Assembly: GCA_910589415.1 (NCBI GenBank)
Contig: OU342635.1
Span: 15,314,001-15,378,000, forward strand
DNA: 64,000 nt
Direction: 5' to 3'
Source of the DNA: Malachius bipustulatus
Lineage: Eukaryota; Arthropoda; Insecta; Coleoptera; Melyridae
Made by a program: the position numbers and the translations under genes. Below are positions 33,311-45,230 of the stretch, piece by piece (within the stretch, counting starts at the first letter, position 1; every line of letters begins with the position of its first letter). The notes under the pieces are model-generated. The model had not been told where the DNA came from. It did no database searches and worked only from the letters and a program-made list of their open reading frames with translations.

Positions 33311-36300
33311 TTTAAAATATGTTAAACAAAACAGAGGTAAATATTCGACGTCCTGGGAATCGACTCGACATGATTATTTTATAGATTCTGTTAGAGCTAG
33401 ACAAAGAGGTAGGCAGGTATCAATAGATATTATCTATTATCTAGTAAACCATCATAATACCGGGTGTTACAAGAATAAAAAACTGTTCACCCTTTATACA
33501 AGGTGAGTCATTTTTTTGTAGCAGGACTTTACCAGTTTAGTGCACACAAAACGAAGAAAAACACGGGCGAAAAAATTCATTAGTGGCGCAGATACAAAGT
33601 ATATAGCCCCTTTTTCGCTCAACCTCTCTTAATTTCTTAAAATCTCTTAATTTCAGCAGAGTAAGCTCGTTATTAGATACTAACTTAGACGAGTTATCTC
33701 AAATTGAACAAAATGACGCAATTAATACGTCATAAATAAATATTATTGTTTTTGAATTAAAATACATTTGAATAATAGAAATGATCAGTTTATAACAACT
33801 AATAGACGAGGCGTTATAAAAACCAGTTTATAATTATTTTAGATATACATAATATAAGTCAGAAATTTGTCATTCTTGTTGTGACATATTAACATTTGCA
33901 GATTTAAGTACGCACGACGAAGATTAGGATATTTTTAACGATTGAGAAAATTGTTCATTTCCATGAATTTGACCACACAATTGACAAGTGACATCTAGCG
34001 GTTCGGGGCGAACCTAAACAGGGTTTTAAACAATATTTGAAGGCTACAGTAATATAACCAGCTAAGTCCATTTTTGGACATAGTGTCATTTCTTCGTTAA
34101 AATTTACTTATCAATTATTGCGGCGAGCTATTATACATTTTTTTGTGACGAAATAATAAGTGACCATCAATGTCCATCTCATTAATTATGCAACTCATCC
34201 ATTTGGTTGGGAGTTGAAGTTTTCGGTTTTGTAGTCTGATGATAGTCCTCAAAGTCATTTTTAATAATTGACTTGACTGTTGGATAAATAGCACCGCCAC
34301 CAGATTTTATTTTTTTCTTCCAAGCTTTAAGCAAACGTCAACAAATGCACACATAACATAAGGGATCCTTACATTTAGCAAAAATTGATGCTCACTAGGT
34401 ACATCAGTGTCGGTAAAACAGAGGTACCCTTAAGTTGTATGGATCGACAGTGATGACAAATTCAAAAAATCAGTGGACAGACGGACAATATACAAGCAAG
34501 TCTCCTACTCGGGTTGCAGGAATCTTGGGACGTATTTTTTTGTTTTTGATGGAACCTTAAAAAATGTAATTTTAATAATTTTCAAATTTTTATTATATTT
34601 TTAAAGTTTTATGGACACTACTGATAATCTATAAAAAAAGGAAAATTCCAACCTATTTAAATCGTTGAATATTCAACATTATTGTATTTCCTATGCATAT
34701 ACATACATTAATTTGCAAGGTATAAACCGATATTACCAAACAGGTAAATTAAATCCGATACGCAATCTGGATTACCTTGTAAAGAGGCTGTGCTAGAATT
34801 CCGTTAAGGAGAGTTTTACAATCGTAAAGTTTATTGTCCTGTTTAGAAGACAATTTTTTAAATCGAGCCGCTACATAAGAGCTTTAATTCAAGTGCAACA
34901 ACCTCCTTCAAGAACTAGGAAAGAGGAAACTCTTCTGCAGTAACGATGACGCCAACTACTAGAGCCTTCCTATCCTAGACGTCTGGCTAGACTACGAGCA
35001 CGTGTTTCAGCAGTGCTAATAGGTTGCGTCTAGTTTTTTATCTTATTTCCTATAAAATGTGCATTACATCTCACAATAGAAGATGCAGAGCACAGAGGCT
35101 CACATGTTAAGGAGGTTCATTCACCGCAGGTGCAATGAATTCATTTTTATTTAAATCTAAGGACAACCACTTCTGGGGTTCAACCTATGGGTTCAACGTA
35201 TCCTTGCTCAACTCACTAGTAGTAGGTTCTGCAAAAAGTACTACTTTTTTCTTTCTTTTCATAAATGCATCTTCCAGGTGGTTCTATCGTATTTGGTATT
35301 TGATGATTGAAAGCACTAAGTAAACGGGGATTTTTAGTGCTGTTGTCTATTGATGGTCTATTGGTTATCAAATATCAAAAAAATAAAACAGTAAGTTATG
35401 CGATAGTGAAAAAATTGTACAATAATAAAATTAAGAAAAAAACATCAAATAATAACAAACTGCGACCGATTTTAATAATAGCAGTAATAATAAAAGAGGT
35501 AAATATTTTAAAGAAATGAAAAGAAATAACACTGCGTAGCAGGATACACCAACCACGGTCTGATACGTACCTACAGAGACCAATTTCGTCCAAATTCGCG
35601 AAATGACGTCATGTGGTGTCACTTTTTGCTTTTTACTTCGCAGATAACGTCGCAGGATCGGAAAATGCTGAACGCACAAATCACGGTTACTGCGATATTC
35701 CTTTATTTATTTATACCCATCATCAACGCAACATTTTTTATTCAATACTTTTTTTATAAAATTTTGTAAATTTTTTATAGTTGTTACCAGTCTCTAGGAT
35801 GATGGATGTAATGAAGTTGTTTACAGAATGTATAAACGGGCTCCACTTTTATGTTAAAATGGTACCTGTCTTATTTCTTTGTATTTGACAAGCTTTTACA
35901 TTGCGTTTACATCCTCCAAAGCAAAATGAAACAGCTGTTCATGACGTCAAATTTCACGTTATGTACTGAAGAAAGTTTGATTTTTCTGAGATTTCTTCCG
36001 TAAATGCTCCTTTAATTCTTGTAGTTACTTAACTCTTAACTTTACAGTTAACTCTCGAGTAATATCTCACCTTTTCGCTTGCTACTGAGCCAGCTTAAAA
36101 TTGTATACTGCTCTTGCTGGTAGAGGTATAGGTACTTTCGGGAAAAGTTTCTAGAGAAGTTTATATTAGAGAAGTTGACTGTAATATGTATATTATTACG
36201 AAGTAGCAATGACTGAATTCTTTAATGTAGTCAAATGAATCATTCCTCAGCTATTCTAGACATGACGTGACAGTTCGTTTACTGAACTTCATAGCACCGA

Positions 36301-36729
36301 CTCGACAATGAGGGTACTTGACTATTAATTTGATGTTCGCGAATATCAGTGCAGAACGTCTCGGATGTCACCTGATACATATAACCTGCTATGACATAAA
36401 GAGCGCCAGCTAGCAAATAGTTATAGAAAATTTAGGAATATTATGGAAATAAGATAAGCTGGAGAGTTAGTGGGCTGGTAAGTGGAAAGTGAAGTATAGC
36501 TTGGAATGTTATCAGTGTCAATAGTTAGTTAAGTGACCAGAAACATTAAGGGGGCAGTGGAATTGTGAAAATGTAAATGAGAAGAGTTAGAAGCAAATAA
36601 ACTGGCATGCAGAATGAAAGGATAAAGACACAAGTGAATTTTTATATTTCAAATAATATTTCACAGGTTATTTTAAATTTTTTTGAGTAAGAGTTTTGTT
36701 GTACAAGATGGTTCATCACTTACGTCCAG
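33311..36729. other. Intergenic upstream of CYP306A1; little recognised
   Basis: A CACCCTTTATACAAGGTGAG-like remnant of a TA element is at 33489-33510. 35636-35702 is copy 2 of the TGACGTCA-type repeat. Short overlapping open frames near 35.1-35.7 kb lack motifs. No gene is supported. Confidence 0.4.
35636..35702 (+). repeat. Repeat with TGACGTCA nearby, copy 2
   Basis: Aligns with 28462-28530 (CTTCGCAGATAACGTCGCAG; CAAATCACGGTTACTGCGAT). Here the CRE within the repeat is mutated (AACGTCGC), but an intact TGACGTCA lies about 30 bp upstream at 35604-35611. Confidence 0.5.
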
Positions 36730-36860
36730 AGGTAAAATGGGATCTAGTTGGCTCTGAAAATACTTCAAATGTCAGATAGCTGTTGACGACTATAAAAAAC
36801 TATTAATTAGAAGAAGAAATCTCGATTTTTCAGGTTTTTCAGGATATTATTTCGGCAACG
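36730..36860. repeat. Degenerate fragment related to the 7.3 kb foldback
   Basis: GGGATCTAGTTGGCTCTGAAAA, TGTCAGATAGCTG-like and CTCGATTTTTCAGG with TTTTTCAGGATAT are shared with 7980-8130. Truncated. Confidence 0.55.
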
Positions 36861-36877
36861 CCCAAAGTTTCCATAAA

Positions 36878-36928
36878 TTTGGCTTCAGATTCTTAATAAA
36901 AATTTGGCTTCAGATTCTTAATAAGAAT
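36878..36928 (+). repeat. 25 bp tandem duplication
   Basis: AAATTTGGCTTCAGATTCTT followed by AATAA occurs twice back to back. Perfect or nearly so, hence recent. Confidence 0.85.
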
Positions 36929-37045
36929 AAAATTGCTGCGGGTTCAAAATATGGTAATTTAACCGAAATTATTTATGTGTAAAATGTCCCTCTTTTCAAG
37001 ATACAGTCCATTAGAAGGGTCGACCTAATAAAAAAACCTTCTTAC

Positions 37046-38690
37046 GCATCAATCGCAGAAATAGTGCGTATTTTTATGCGATTCAACTCTGAATATTTTC
37101 ACCGCTTTTTAAATTGGCTTTCTGAAATTTCCCATAGTAAGGTCATATTAGCGTAGTGGTTTACTGAGAAAATTTCATTTCATTTAGTTTGACAACGTGC
37201 CTTAGAATGGATTTTTAAATTTAACAAAACAAATTGGCAAAATTTAACGATTTTTTCCTTTTCCTGTGTCCGCCAGTGGCTAACTTTACTTAAAAAATAC
37301 TATTCTTTACACTACCTTTAATCAATTCGCAAACAGTGAAAGGGGAATTTTGAAAACCGAAAATTTGAAATTTTAGAGGAATAAACATCATGTAAAAATA
37401 TTCGAATATCTCCGCCATTTTTCTTATTTGCTTCTTGAAATTTTTCAGAGTTAGGGGTTATTCGAATAGTTGTCTACTGGAAAAACTTCAGCTCAATTCC
37501 TTCAAAAAAGGCTCATAAACGGTTATAGAAATTTAGCCATTTTTACCCTTTTCCTACCCACGCCACTGGCTTATTAATGAAAAATATGCAAATTTTACTG
37601 CATTAACTCAAATTTAAAATAATTTTCTTCCAATCGTGTTAATTTGGTTTAAATTTGTTTTTCTAACTTGCTTATAGGTAGGTAGGTATAGGGGTTCAAA
37701 ATCTGGCAATTGTTTCTAAAATTGAAAAGGGCGCCATTTTGAAACGGCTCGATTTTACTCAAATACAGTACCAGACGACTCCTTGCGGCTATCTTACTCA
37801 TAAAAAAAATCAGCCCCCTAGATTGAAAACTGCGACAGGAAACCGTGCCTCATAGACGGTTTTGTTTTTAATTTGGAGGGACACCCTGTAGAAGTGTAGA
37901 AGTAACGCAGCTTTAGGAAATTTTTTTTATGAAAATCAAATGTCATTTCGAAGTTTCACAAGGGTAAAAAATTTCGTTCACTAATCCTTAAATATGAAGC
38001 TACAGCAGCGGTTTTAAAATTTTAAAGAAATAAACATCATATGAAAAAAATATTAATATCTCCGCCATTTTTCTTATTTACTTCTTGAAACTTTTAAGGG
38101 TTGAAGGATATTAGTTTACTTGCCTACTGTGAAAATTTCAGTTCAATTTCTTCAAAAATGAACTCATAAACGGTTATAGAAATTTAGACATTTTTACCCT
38201 TTTCCTACCCACGCCACTGGCTTATGAATATAAATAATGCCAATTTAATTGCTTTAATTCAAATTTCAAATAGTTTTCTTCCAATCTTGTTAATTTTATT
38301 TTAAAGTTTTATTGCCATCTTGCTCATACAGGGACTCAAAAAATAGCAAATTTTCCTAAAATCCAAATGGCTGCCATTTTGAAACGGCTTGGCCGATTTT
38401 GCTCAAGTGCAATACCAAACCACTCCTTGTGGATATCTTACTCCCACAAAAATTTCAGCCTCCTAGATTCAAAACTGCGACCTGAAATGAGATGACAAAA
38501 ACCGGGTTCCTGGAATTTTGAAGGGACACCCTGTAGAAGTGATGGAACTTTTGGAAATTTTTTCAACGAAAATCTAACGTCATTCCCAATATTTACAAGA
38601 ATCCAAAACTTCGTTCACTAATCTTGAAAGATAAAGCTACAGGAGCGTTTTGAAAATCGAAATTTCGCGATTTTGGAGAAATATATAAAT
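37046..38690 (+). repeat. ~650 bp repeat family, long copy A
   Basis: Direct repeat of 42206-43865 along its whole length. Internally it is a tandem of units about 646-652 bp apart: CCCACGCCACTGGCTTAT at 37558 and 38210, and GACACCCTGTAGAAGT at 37879 and 38525. Units also carry CTCCGCCATTTTTCTTATTT and TTTCAGCCYCCTAGATTSAAAAC. No open frame is kept between units. It is immediately followed by the 38698 palindrome. Confidence 0.85.
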
Positions 38691-38697
38691 GAATATA

Positions 38698-39548
38698 CAG
38701 TGTGGAAAAGCCAAATGGAATAAATTCGATAATAAATCAATGAAGATGGTTGCGAAAAAACGCTCGGACACGTCGATTAGTATTTTTAGTTGCGCATTTT
38801 TTTCAATTAAAACTTTTTATACAGGGTGTGTCGTGTAACAGTGCTCAATACCAACTTTCTTCTTTCAAATCATACACCCTGTATATTATTACATTTTCAG
38901 ATTGCCTGAAAAAATGTAATAATAATGCTGTTTATAATTCAAATTTGTAACGAGTGATTTTTGAGTTATAAACAAATGAAAATCGCAATTTTTAATTTTC
39001 AAAACAGTGTACACCGATAACGGCTCAAGATGTCGGAAAACGGCTTACATGTCCCTATCTTAACTTTTCATTTAGAGCCCTATTAGGTAGTTTAAATTTT
39101 TATACAGGGTCATAAAAATTACCAGATTTTTAATCACCCTGTATAAAAATTTCATCCACACAATAGGATACTACATGAAAAATTAGGATAGGGACATGTA
39201 AGCCGTTTTCCGACATCTTGAGCCGTTATCGGTGTACACTGTTTTGAAAATTAAAAATTGCGATTTTCATTTGTTTATAACTCAAAAATCACTCGTTACA
39301 AATTTGAATTATAAACAGCATTATTATTACATTTTTTCAGGCAATCTGAAAATGTAATAATATACAGGGTGTTTGATTTGAAAGAAGAAAGTTGGTATTG
39401 AGCACTGTTACACGACACACCCTGTATAAAAAGTTTTCATTGAAAAAAATGCGCAACTAAAAATACTAATCGACGTGTCCGAGCGTTTTTTCGCAACCAT
39501 CTTCAGTGATTTATTATCGAATTTATTCCATTTGGCTTTTCCACACTG
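38698..39548. mobile_element. Near-perfect 851 bp palindrome (foldback), TA-flanked
   Basis: The two arms (38698-~39066 and ~39180-39548) are inverted copies with only a handful of mismatches in about 370 bp (such as ATCAATG/ATCACTG and CAATTAA/CAATGAA). The outer ends are CAGTGTGGAAAAGCC and complement, with TA outside both (38696-38697, 39549-39550). Each arm contains a nested CAGGGTGTGTCGTG...CACCCTG element and a TATTACATTTTCAG hairpin. The centre (39103-39150) is itself a small CAGGGT...ACCCTG inverted repeat. Transcription through it would give a very long hairpin. The high arm identity indicates recent origin or gene conversion. Confidence 0.9.
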
Positions 39549-39641
39549 TATAAATTATGAATGCAGTAAATTTTGATCATTAGTTGTAAGTATTTATCTT
39601 AAGATTTTTTGAAAAAATATTGATTTCTTATAATTACAGTT

Positions 39642-39684
39642 CTCCTGATGAAGATCTAAATTAAGATCGAAATATAATATAGAG
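39642..39684 (+). ncRNA. Hammerhead-ribozyme-like motif
   Basis: Core elements appear in the right order: CTGATGA (39645-39651), a stem-II hairpin GATCT...AGATC, GAAA (39669-39672), a 3 bp stem III ATA/TAT with loop TAA, A at position 17 (39681), and GAG (39682-39684) pairing with CTC (39642-39644) as stem I. One extra A precedes stem II and stem I is only 3 bp, so activity is uncertain. Short-stem-III hammerheads of this kind are described in Penelope-like retroelements and other repeats. Confidence 0.4.
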
Positions 39685-39756
39685 TTTAACAAAAAAGGAT
39701 CATACCTTTTATTTGCGACACACCGCTTGCCTTTACCTAATTTTCAAATAAATGAA

Positions 39757-40150
39757 TATATACAGGGTGTCCCAGCTTATTCGAAGCGGTCTCTGTAGGC
39801 CAAACGATTGATTTTTTCCAAAAATTTTTTGCAAATTCAAACACAGAATTACAATGGCCATAATTTAAAATTATTTTGGAGTATACAGAGTGTCCCATAT
39901 GACAGTGGCATATCAAAGTTATGTTTTTTTAAATGGAATGCTCCTATGTTATTGCATTTTTAGATTGTCTGAGAAGAGAAAATAGGATTGGCTTTTACAG
40001 TTGGTGTTTAAATTCAGAAGTTTTTGAGTTATAAACAAGTGAAAATCGTCATTTTTCAAGTTCAAGGCCCTGTACAATGAAACAAAAACTTTTAAACGAA
40101 ATTTACATGATTGGAATAAACTTATTTGAAATTTGAGGTAATGCAATACA
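39757..40150. repeat. Fragments of CAGGGTG-type elements
   Basis: CAGGGTGTCCCAGCTTATTC (39763) preceded by TATA, a second CAGAGTGTCCCATATGAC (39889), and a degenerate TATTGCATTTTTAGATTGTC hairpin (39950-39985) like those in the palindrome arms and at 21042. Nested and truncated. Confidence 0.5.
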
Positions 40151-40695
40151 ATTTGCATTATCTCTATTAATAAGCCAGAGGCGTGGGTAGGAAAAGGGTA
40201 AAAATATCTACATTTCTATAAACATTCATGAGCTTATTTTTTAAGGAATAGAACGGAAATTTTGATAGTAGACAACTATACTAATAGCATTTAACCTTCA
40301 AAAATTTCAAGAAGCAAAATTTAAAAATGGCGAAGATATTCGAATATTTTTACATGATGTTTATTCCTCTAAAATTTCAAACTTTCGGTTTTCAAAACTC
40401 TCCTTTCAGTTTTTTTCCGAATTTATTAAAGGTAGTGTAAAAAATAGTATTTTTCAAGTAAGGTTAGCCAGTGGCGGGCATAGGAAAAGGGACAAAATTG
40501 TTAAATTTTGCCAATTTTTTTGATTTTTAAATATAAAAATCCATTCTAACGAAACGAAATGAAATGAAATTATCACAGAAAATTTTTCACAGTATTCAGA
40601 AAGCCAATAATTTAAAAAGCGGCAAAAATTTTCATAATTGAATCGCATAAAAATACACTATTTATGCGATTGATGCGCAAGAAGGTTTTTTTAAG
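40151..40695 (-). repeat. ~650 bp repeat family, inverted partial copy
   Basis: Runs opposite to copies A and B: on the minus strand it begins GCGCATCAATCGCATAAATA (about 40690) and ends ...CCCACGCCTCTGGCTTATTA (about 40160). It corresponds to the first ~540 bp of copies A and B. Confidence 0.8.
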
Positions 40696-42205
40696 TTAAT
40701 ATGTCTTGATAGCTATTTCTTACAATTTTAGGTAACGCATTTTTATACATATTTGCCTATATTGTTGTATCTACTCGTAAAGTTTGAAAAAACCGCATAC
40801 TTTCCTAAATTTTACTTTATTTAGGTACCTTAGGTGGACTTTATTACCCCCAGGTACCTTTAATAATCACTTTTTTGAATTTTTTGCGTTTTTTATTTTA
40901 ATTGTCTCTTATTTTATGAGTTAACTGAAGGCGATAAACTTATGTCCCCTATTTCTGATAAGCCCTGTATATTTGTTATATTTATATCTCAAATATTAAT
41001 GGATCCAAACAAATTATTAAATATTATATCACGTCAATAAAAAAACAAAAATATTTCAATATGTGTATAAACACACATGTGATAGTTATGTAATTTAGTA
41101 GTAGTTAAAAGACAATTAATCAATGGTTCCAAATGAATAAGAAATGCGTGTGGAAAATTAAACTGATAAAACATTTGGGTCACCCAAATTGGTCTTAGGA
41201 AATGTAGGTTAAAATTCTTTTTAGTTTAAATATTTATTGCCGAACAACAATAAAAATATGGGAATTATTTTGGAATAATTTATTCTTCTCCACAGATCAA
41301 AATGGAATTTCTTGTATCCTTCCATGATTCCATGGAACTTTTATTTTATTAGACACTAATTATTATTATTGCAGCAAGACACATCAAAATGTTTGATTCA
41401 TTAACTCGAATATCATATTAATTAATTGCTTATTAATCAAGGGGTATTGTTTATATTTTGGTGATGAAATCCAAACGCATATTTAGTAAATATACCTAAT
41501 CTGATTTTTTCTCAATATCTACATAATAATTATTTATTTTAAACAATTATTTATTTCGCAAAAATAATTTATTATGATATTAGAACATATGTGCTAAAAT
41601 TCAGAACCAAAAGTCAGTTTATACCATACAAGCAATTTCCATATGATCATAGAAGTTGCAAGCAGAATATTTTACTCGACACATAAGTAGTGTCAGAATG
41701 GCTTTCCTTTCATTTGTTCCAATATAAAAAGCTGCAATTATCTGTAAAGTGTATTTTGTTGATGTTGACCCAAGGGAAAATTGTTATTCTCGTAGCCAGT
41801 TTCGAATTGTATATTCAAGAGATAGTAGTGTCAGTACACCAGTTTCATTGGTGTTGGTGATACTAAATCAAGAGAATAAAGTGGCCAATATTGTTTACAA
41901 AGAAGCTTTAACTAAACATAATATTGATGTAGGTACTTTCTTTATACCAAGCGACTCTCAATAATGCCGATGACAGCCTTGATTATAGAAGTCAACTGAG
42001 ATTCAGTGGTAACAACGATTTTGTGCAAATTTCTGATACAAATCCCATGTAAATAAATTCCTGATCTTTATACCTACAATGTTTCATTAGAATTTTCACG
42101 TAACATGAGACCAAGAGAGCGAGGGGACATCCCCACAGTACTAGAGGTGAAACATTCAAAAACTACTATTGTCTAAAGAAAAGAATAAGCGATATAAAAT
42201 TAATA
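40696..42205. other. Intergenic, nothing recognised
   Basis: Strongly AT-rich. An open frame of 71 codons (41749-41964, plus) shows no domain, signal peptide or good start context, so it is not called as a gene. Confidence 0.4.
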
Positions 42206-43865
42206 AACCTTCTTGCGCATCAATCGCAGAAATAGTGTATTTTTATGCGATTCAATTATGAATATTTTCACCGCTTTTTAAATTGGATTTCTGAAATTTT
42301 CCAGTCAGGTCATATTAGCGTAGTGGTTTACTGAGAAAATTTCATTTCATTCAGTTTGAAAACGTCCCTTAGAATGATGATGATGAGATTTTTAAATTTA
42401 ACAAAATAAAAAAAAAATGGCAAATTTAATTTTTTTTTCCTTTTTCTGTGTCCGCCACTGGCTAACTTTACTTAAAAAATACTATTCTTTACACTACCTT
42501 TAATAAATTCGCAAAAAGTGAAAGGGGAATTTTGAAAACCAAAAATTTGAAATTTTAGAGGAATAAACATCATGTAAAAATATTCGAATATCTCCGCCAT
42601 TTTTCTTATTTGCTTCTTGAAATTTTTCAGAGTTAGGGGTTATTCGTATAGTTGTCTACTGGAAAAACTTCAGCTCAATTCCTTCAAAAAAGGCTCATAA
42701 ACGGTTATAGAAATTTAGCCATTTTTACCCTTTTCCTACCCACGCCACTGGCTTATTAATGAAAAATATGCAAATTTTACTGCATTAACTCAAATTTAAA
42801 AAAATTTTCTTCCAATCCTGTTAATATGGTTTAAATTTGTTTTTCTAACTTGCTTTATAGGTAGGTAGGTATAGGGGTTCCAAATCTGGCAATTTTTTCT
42901 AAAATTGAAAAGGCCACCATTTTGAAACGGTTCGATTTTACTCAAATACAGTACCAGACGACTTCTTGCGGCTATCTTATACTCATAAAAAAATTTCAGC
43001 CCTCTAGATTGAAAACTGCGACCAGAAACCGTGCCTCATAGACGGTTTTTATTTTTAATTTGGAGGGACACCCTGTAGAAATAACGCAGCTTTAGGAAAT
43101 TTTTTTTACGAAAATCAAATGTCATTTTGAAGTTTCACAAGGGTAAAAAATTTCGTTCACTAATCTTTAAATATGAAGCTACAGCACCGGTTTTAAAATT
43201 TTAGAGAAATAAATTCATATGAAAAAAATATTAATATCTCCGCCATTTTTCTTATTTACTTCTTGAAACTTTTAAGGGTTAAAGTATATTAGTGTACTTG
43301 CCTACTGTGAAAATTTCAGTTCAATTTCTTTAAAAATGAACTCATAAACGGTTATAGAAATTTAGACATTTTTACCCTTTTCCTACCCACGCCACTGGCT
43401 TATTAATATAAATAATGCCAATTTTATTGCTTTAATTCAAATTTCAAATAGTTTTCTTCCAATCTTGTTAATTTTATTTTAAAGTTTTATTGCCATCTTG
43501 CTCATACAGGGATTCAAAAAATAGCAAATTTCCCAAAAATTCAAATGGCCGCCATTTTGAAACGGCTTAGCCGATTTTGCTCAAGTGCAATACCAGACCA
43601 CTCCTTGTGTATATCTTACTCCCACAAAAATTTCAGCTTCCTAGATTGAAAACTGCGACCTGAAATGATACCACAACAACCGGATTTCTGGAATTTTGAA
43701 GGGACACCCTGTAGAAGTGTCTCGACTTTTGAGAATTTTTTCAACGAAAATCTAACATCATTCCAAAGTTTTATAAGGATCCAAAATTTAGTTCACTAAT
43801 CGTCAAAGATAAAGCTACAGGAGCGTTTTTAAAATCGTAATTTCGCTTTTTTGATGAAATATATA
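42206..43865 (+). repeat. ~650 bp repeat family, long copy B
   Basis: Aligns end to end with 37046-38690 in the same orientation, including both internal units (CCCACGCCACTGGCTTAT at 42740 and 43387). Differences are scattered substitutions and small indels. Ends in an (AT)n-like run at 43859-43890. Confidence 0.85.
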
Positions 43866-44419
43866 AATATATAAATATATATATATATATCGTGGGCAGG
43901 TGAATTTTGGAAAACCACTTTTTCGTGATCTGGGGGTCATGATCGGTGGACATTTGATGAGTTTGGGTGATTTTCGAAAAGTGATGTCGTCCTCAATAGT
44001 GTATTTTTTTATTAAAAAATACACTAATAAATCGGTGAATTGCATTCCTGATGTCAAAATCATGGTGAAAACTGGTCTACTGGATTTTTTTGTGACCCTA
44101 AAAATATACACACAAGGACATGTTTTTTTTATCGACAATCCATTCTACATAACACAACATGTCAATCACTGGTTATCAGACCAGTTATCGCAAATGGCTG
44201 TGCAGCTTGGTGGTCCGAAGGCTCACAAGCCTTGGCCAAAATGAAGCTTTCAAGTTTACTAAGACAGTGTAGCAATGAGCACCACACCATCAGCAGCTAC
44301 GAAAATCCTTCTGTACCTACGGACGACATTCGAAGTCACAGTCTTCTGAGTGTGCCCTCAAACCTGATTCCATTCACAAATCAACTACTATTATACTATA
44401 GGTACTAATAACGTCCGCT
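43866..44419 (+). other. AT microsatellite and short repeat, then unrecognised sequence
   Basis: 43859-43890 is a TA/TATAAA-type microsatellite. 43890-43960 is the CGTGGGCAGGTGAATTTTGG repeat also seen at 28115 and, inverted, at 6850. A plus-strand frame of 114 codons (43900-44244) overlaps it and has no motif I recognise. Confidence 0.4.
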
Positions 44420-45230
44420 TTCCAAGCAGAGACGAATATGGGAACGCGACACAAACGACAGCCTCAAAGTGGACCTCACGTGGTACACCGACGGCTCCAA
44501 GACTTTAACATGAGATGGATTCGGAGAATATATGACGCCGGGTTGAGAAAAAAATACTAATGGAAAGATTTCATGCAAAAAGCAATAAAAACCTTCTCAA
44601 ACAGCCAAGTCGTTTCTCAAAGCCCTTTGCCCGTTCCTTTGCAACTTGAAACTGGCATGGAGCTGTCAAACAGCACTCGATGCAGTAGCCAAAAAGATTA
44701 ACCTGTCGCTGATCTGGATTAAACGTCATTCCTGCTTTGGAGAGAATGAAATCGTCGACTCTCTGGTCAGAAGAGGAACCGCATCCAAATTTACAGGACC
44801 AGAAGCAGTCGTTGGCATATCTTTATATATCACCAAAACAACAATAAACACCTGGACAGAGGATAGATAAAGTACTGCAGTACTGACAAAGTCAACCAGG
44901 ATTGGCTCATTCTACGGCCTTCATTGAAGTACCAGAGCTTCGATGACCAGAGCTAGGAAACTACTGGAGCTCAAAAGGACTGAGCTTAGGGCCTTGACAG
45001 ACCTATATATAGAACACTATAAAGTGCAAGAATCACGTGAACCACCTACACAAGATGGAGATGGCGAATAATGCAGAATGTCATCTGTGTTTAGAGGACG
45101 AATAAACAGCAGAATATGTTCTATGTAACTACTCCTCTCTGAAATGAACCATACACTGGTTCAGTGTAGCCTGCTGGAGCGGATGCAAAACGCTTTGGTC
45201 TTGGTCAAAATAGACCAATTTGGGCGCAGT
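44420..45230 (+). pseudogene. Non-LTR retrotransposon relic (RNase H and C-terminal knuckle)
   Basis: In order on the plus strand: TWYTDGSK (44478-44501, RNase H first catalytic Asp), KLAWSCQTALDAV (44649-44690), LIWIKRHSCFGENEI (44713-44757, the WxxGHxGxxGNE motif with Gly and Gly-Asn changed), then HKMEMANNAECHLC and ETAEHVLC-like residues (45050-45135), the CCHC-type knuckle that ends R1/Jockey-type ORF2. Frameshifts and a stop (TAA at about 45104) separate the parts. Inactive relic of an RNase H-bearing non-LTR element. Confidence 0.75.

Noticed and set aside
43900..44244. 114-codon plus-strand frame upstream of the RNase H relic
   Set aside because: It begins inside a dispersed repeat found at two other places, has a mirrored overlapping frame on the other strand, and shows no motif.
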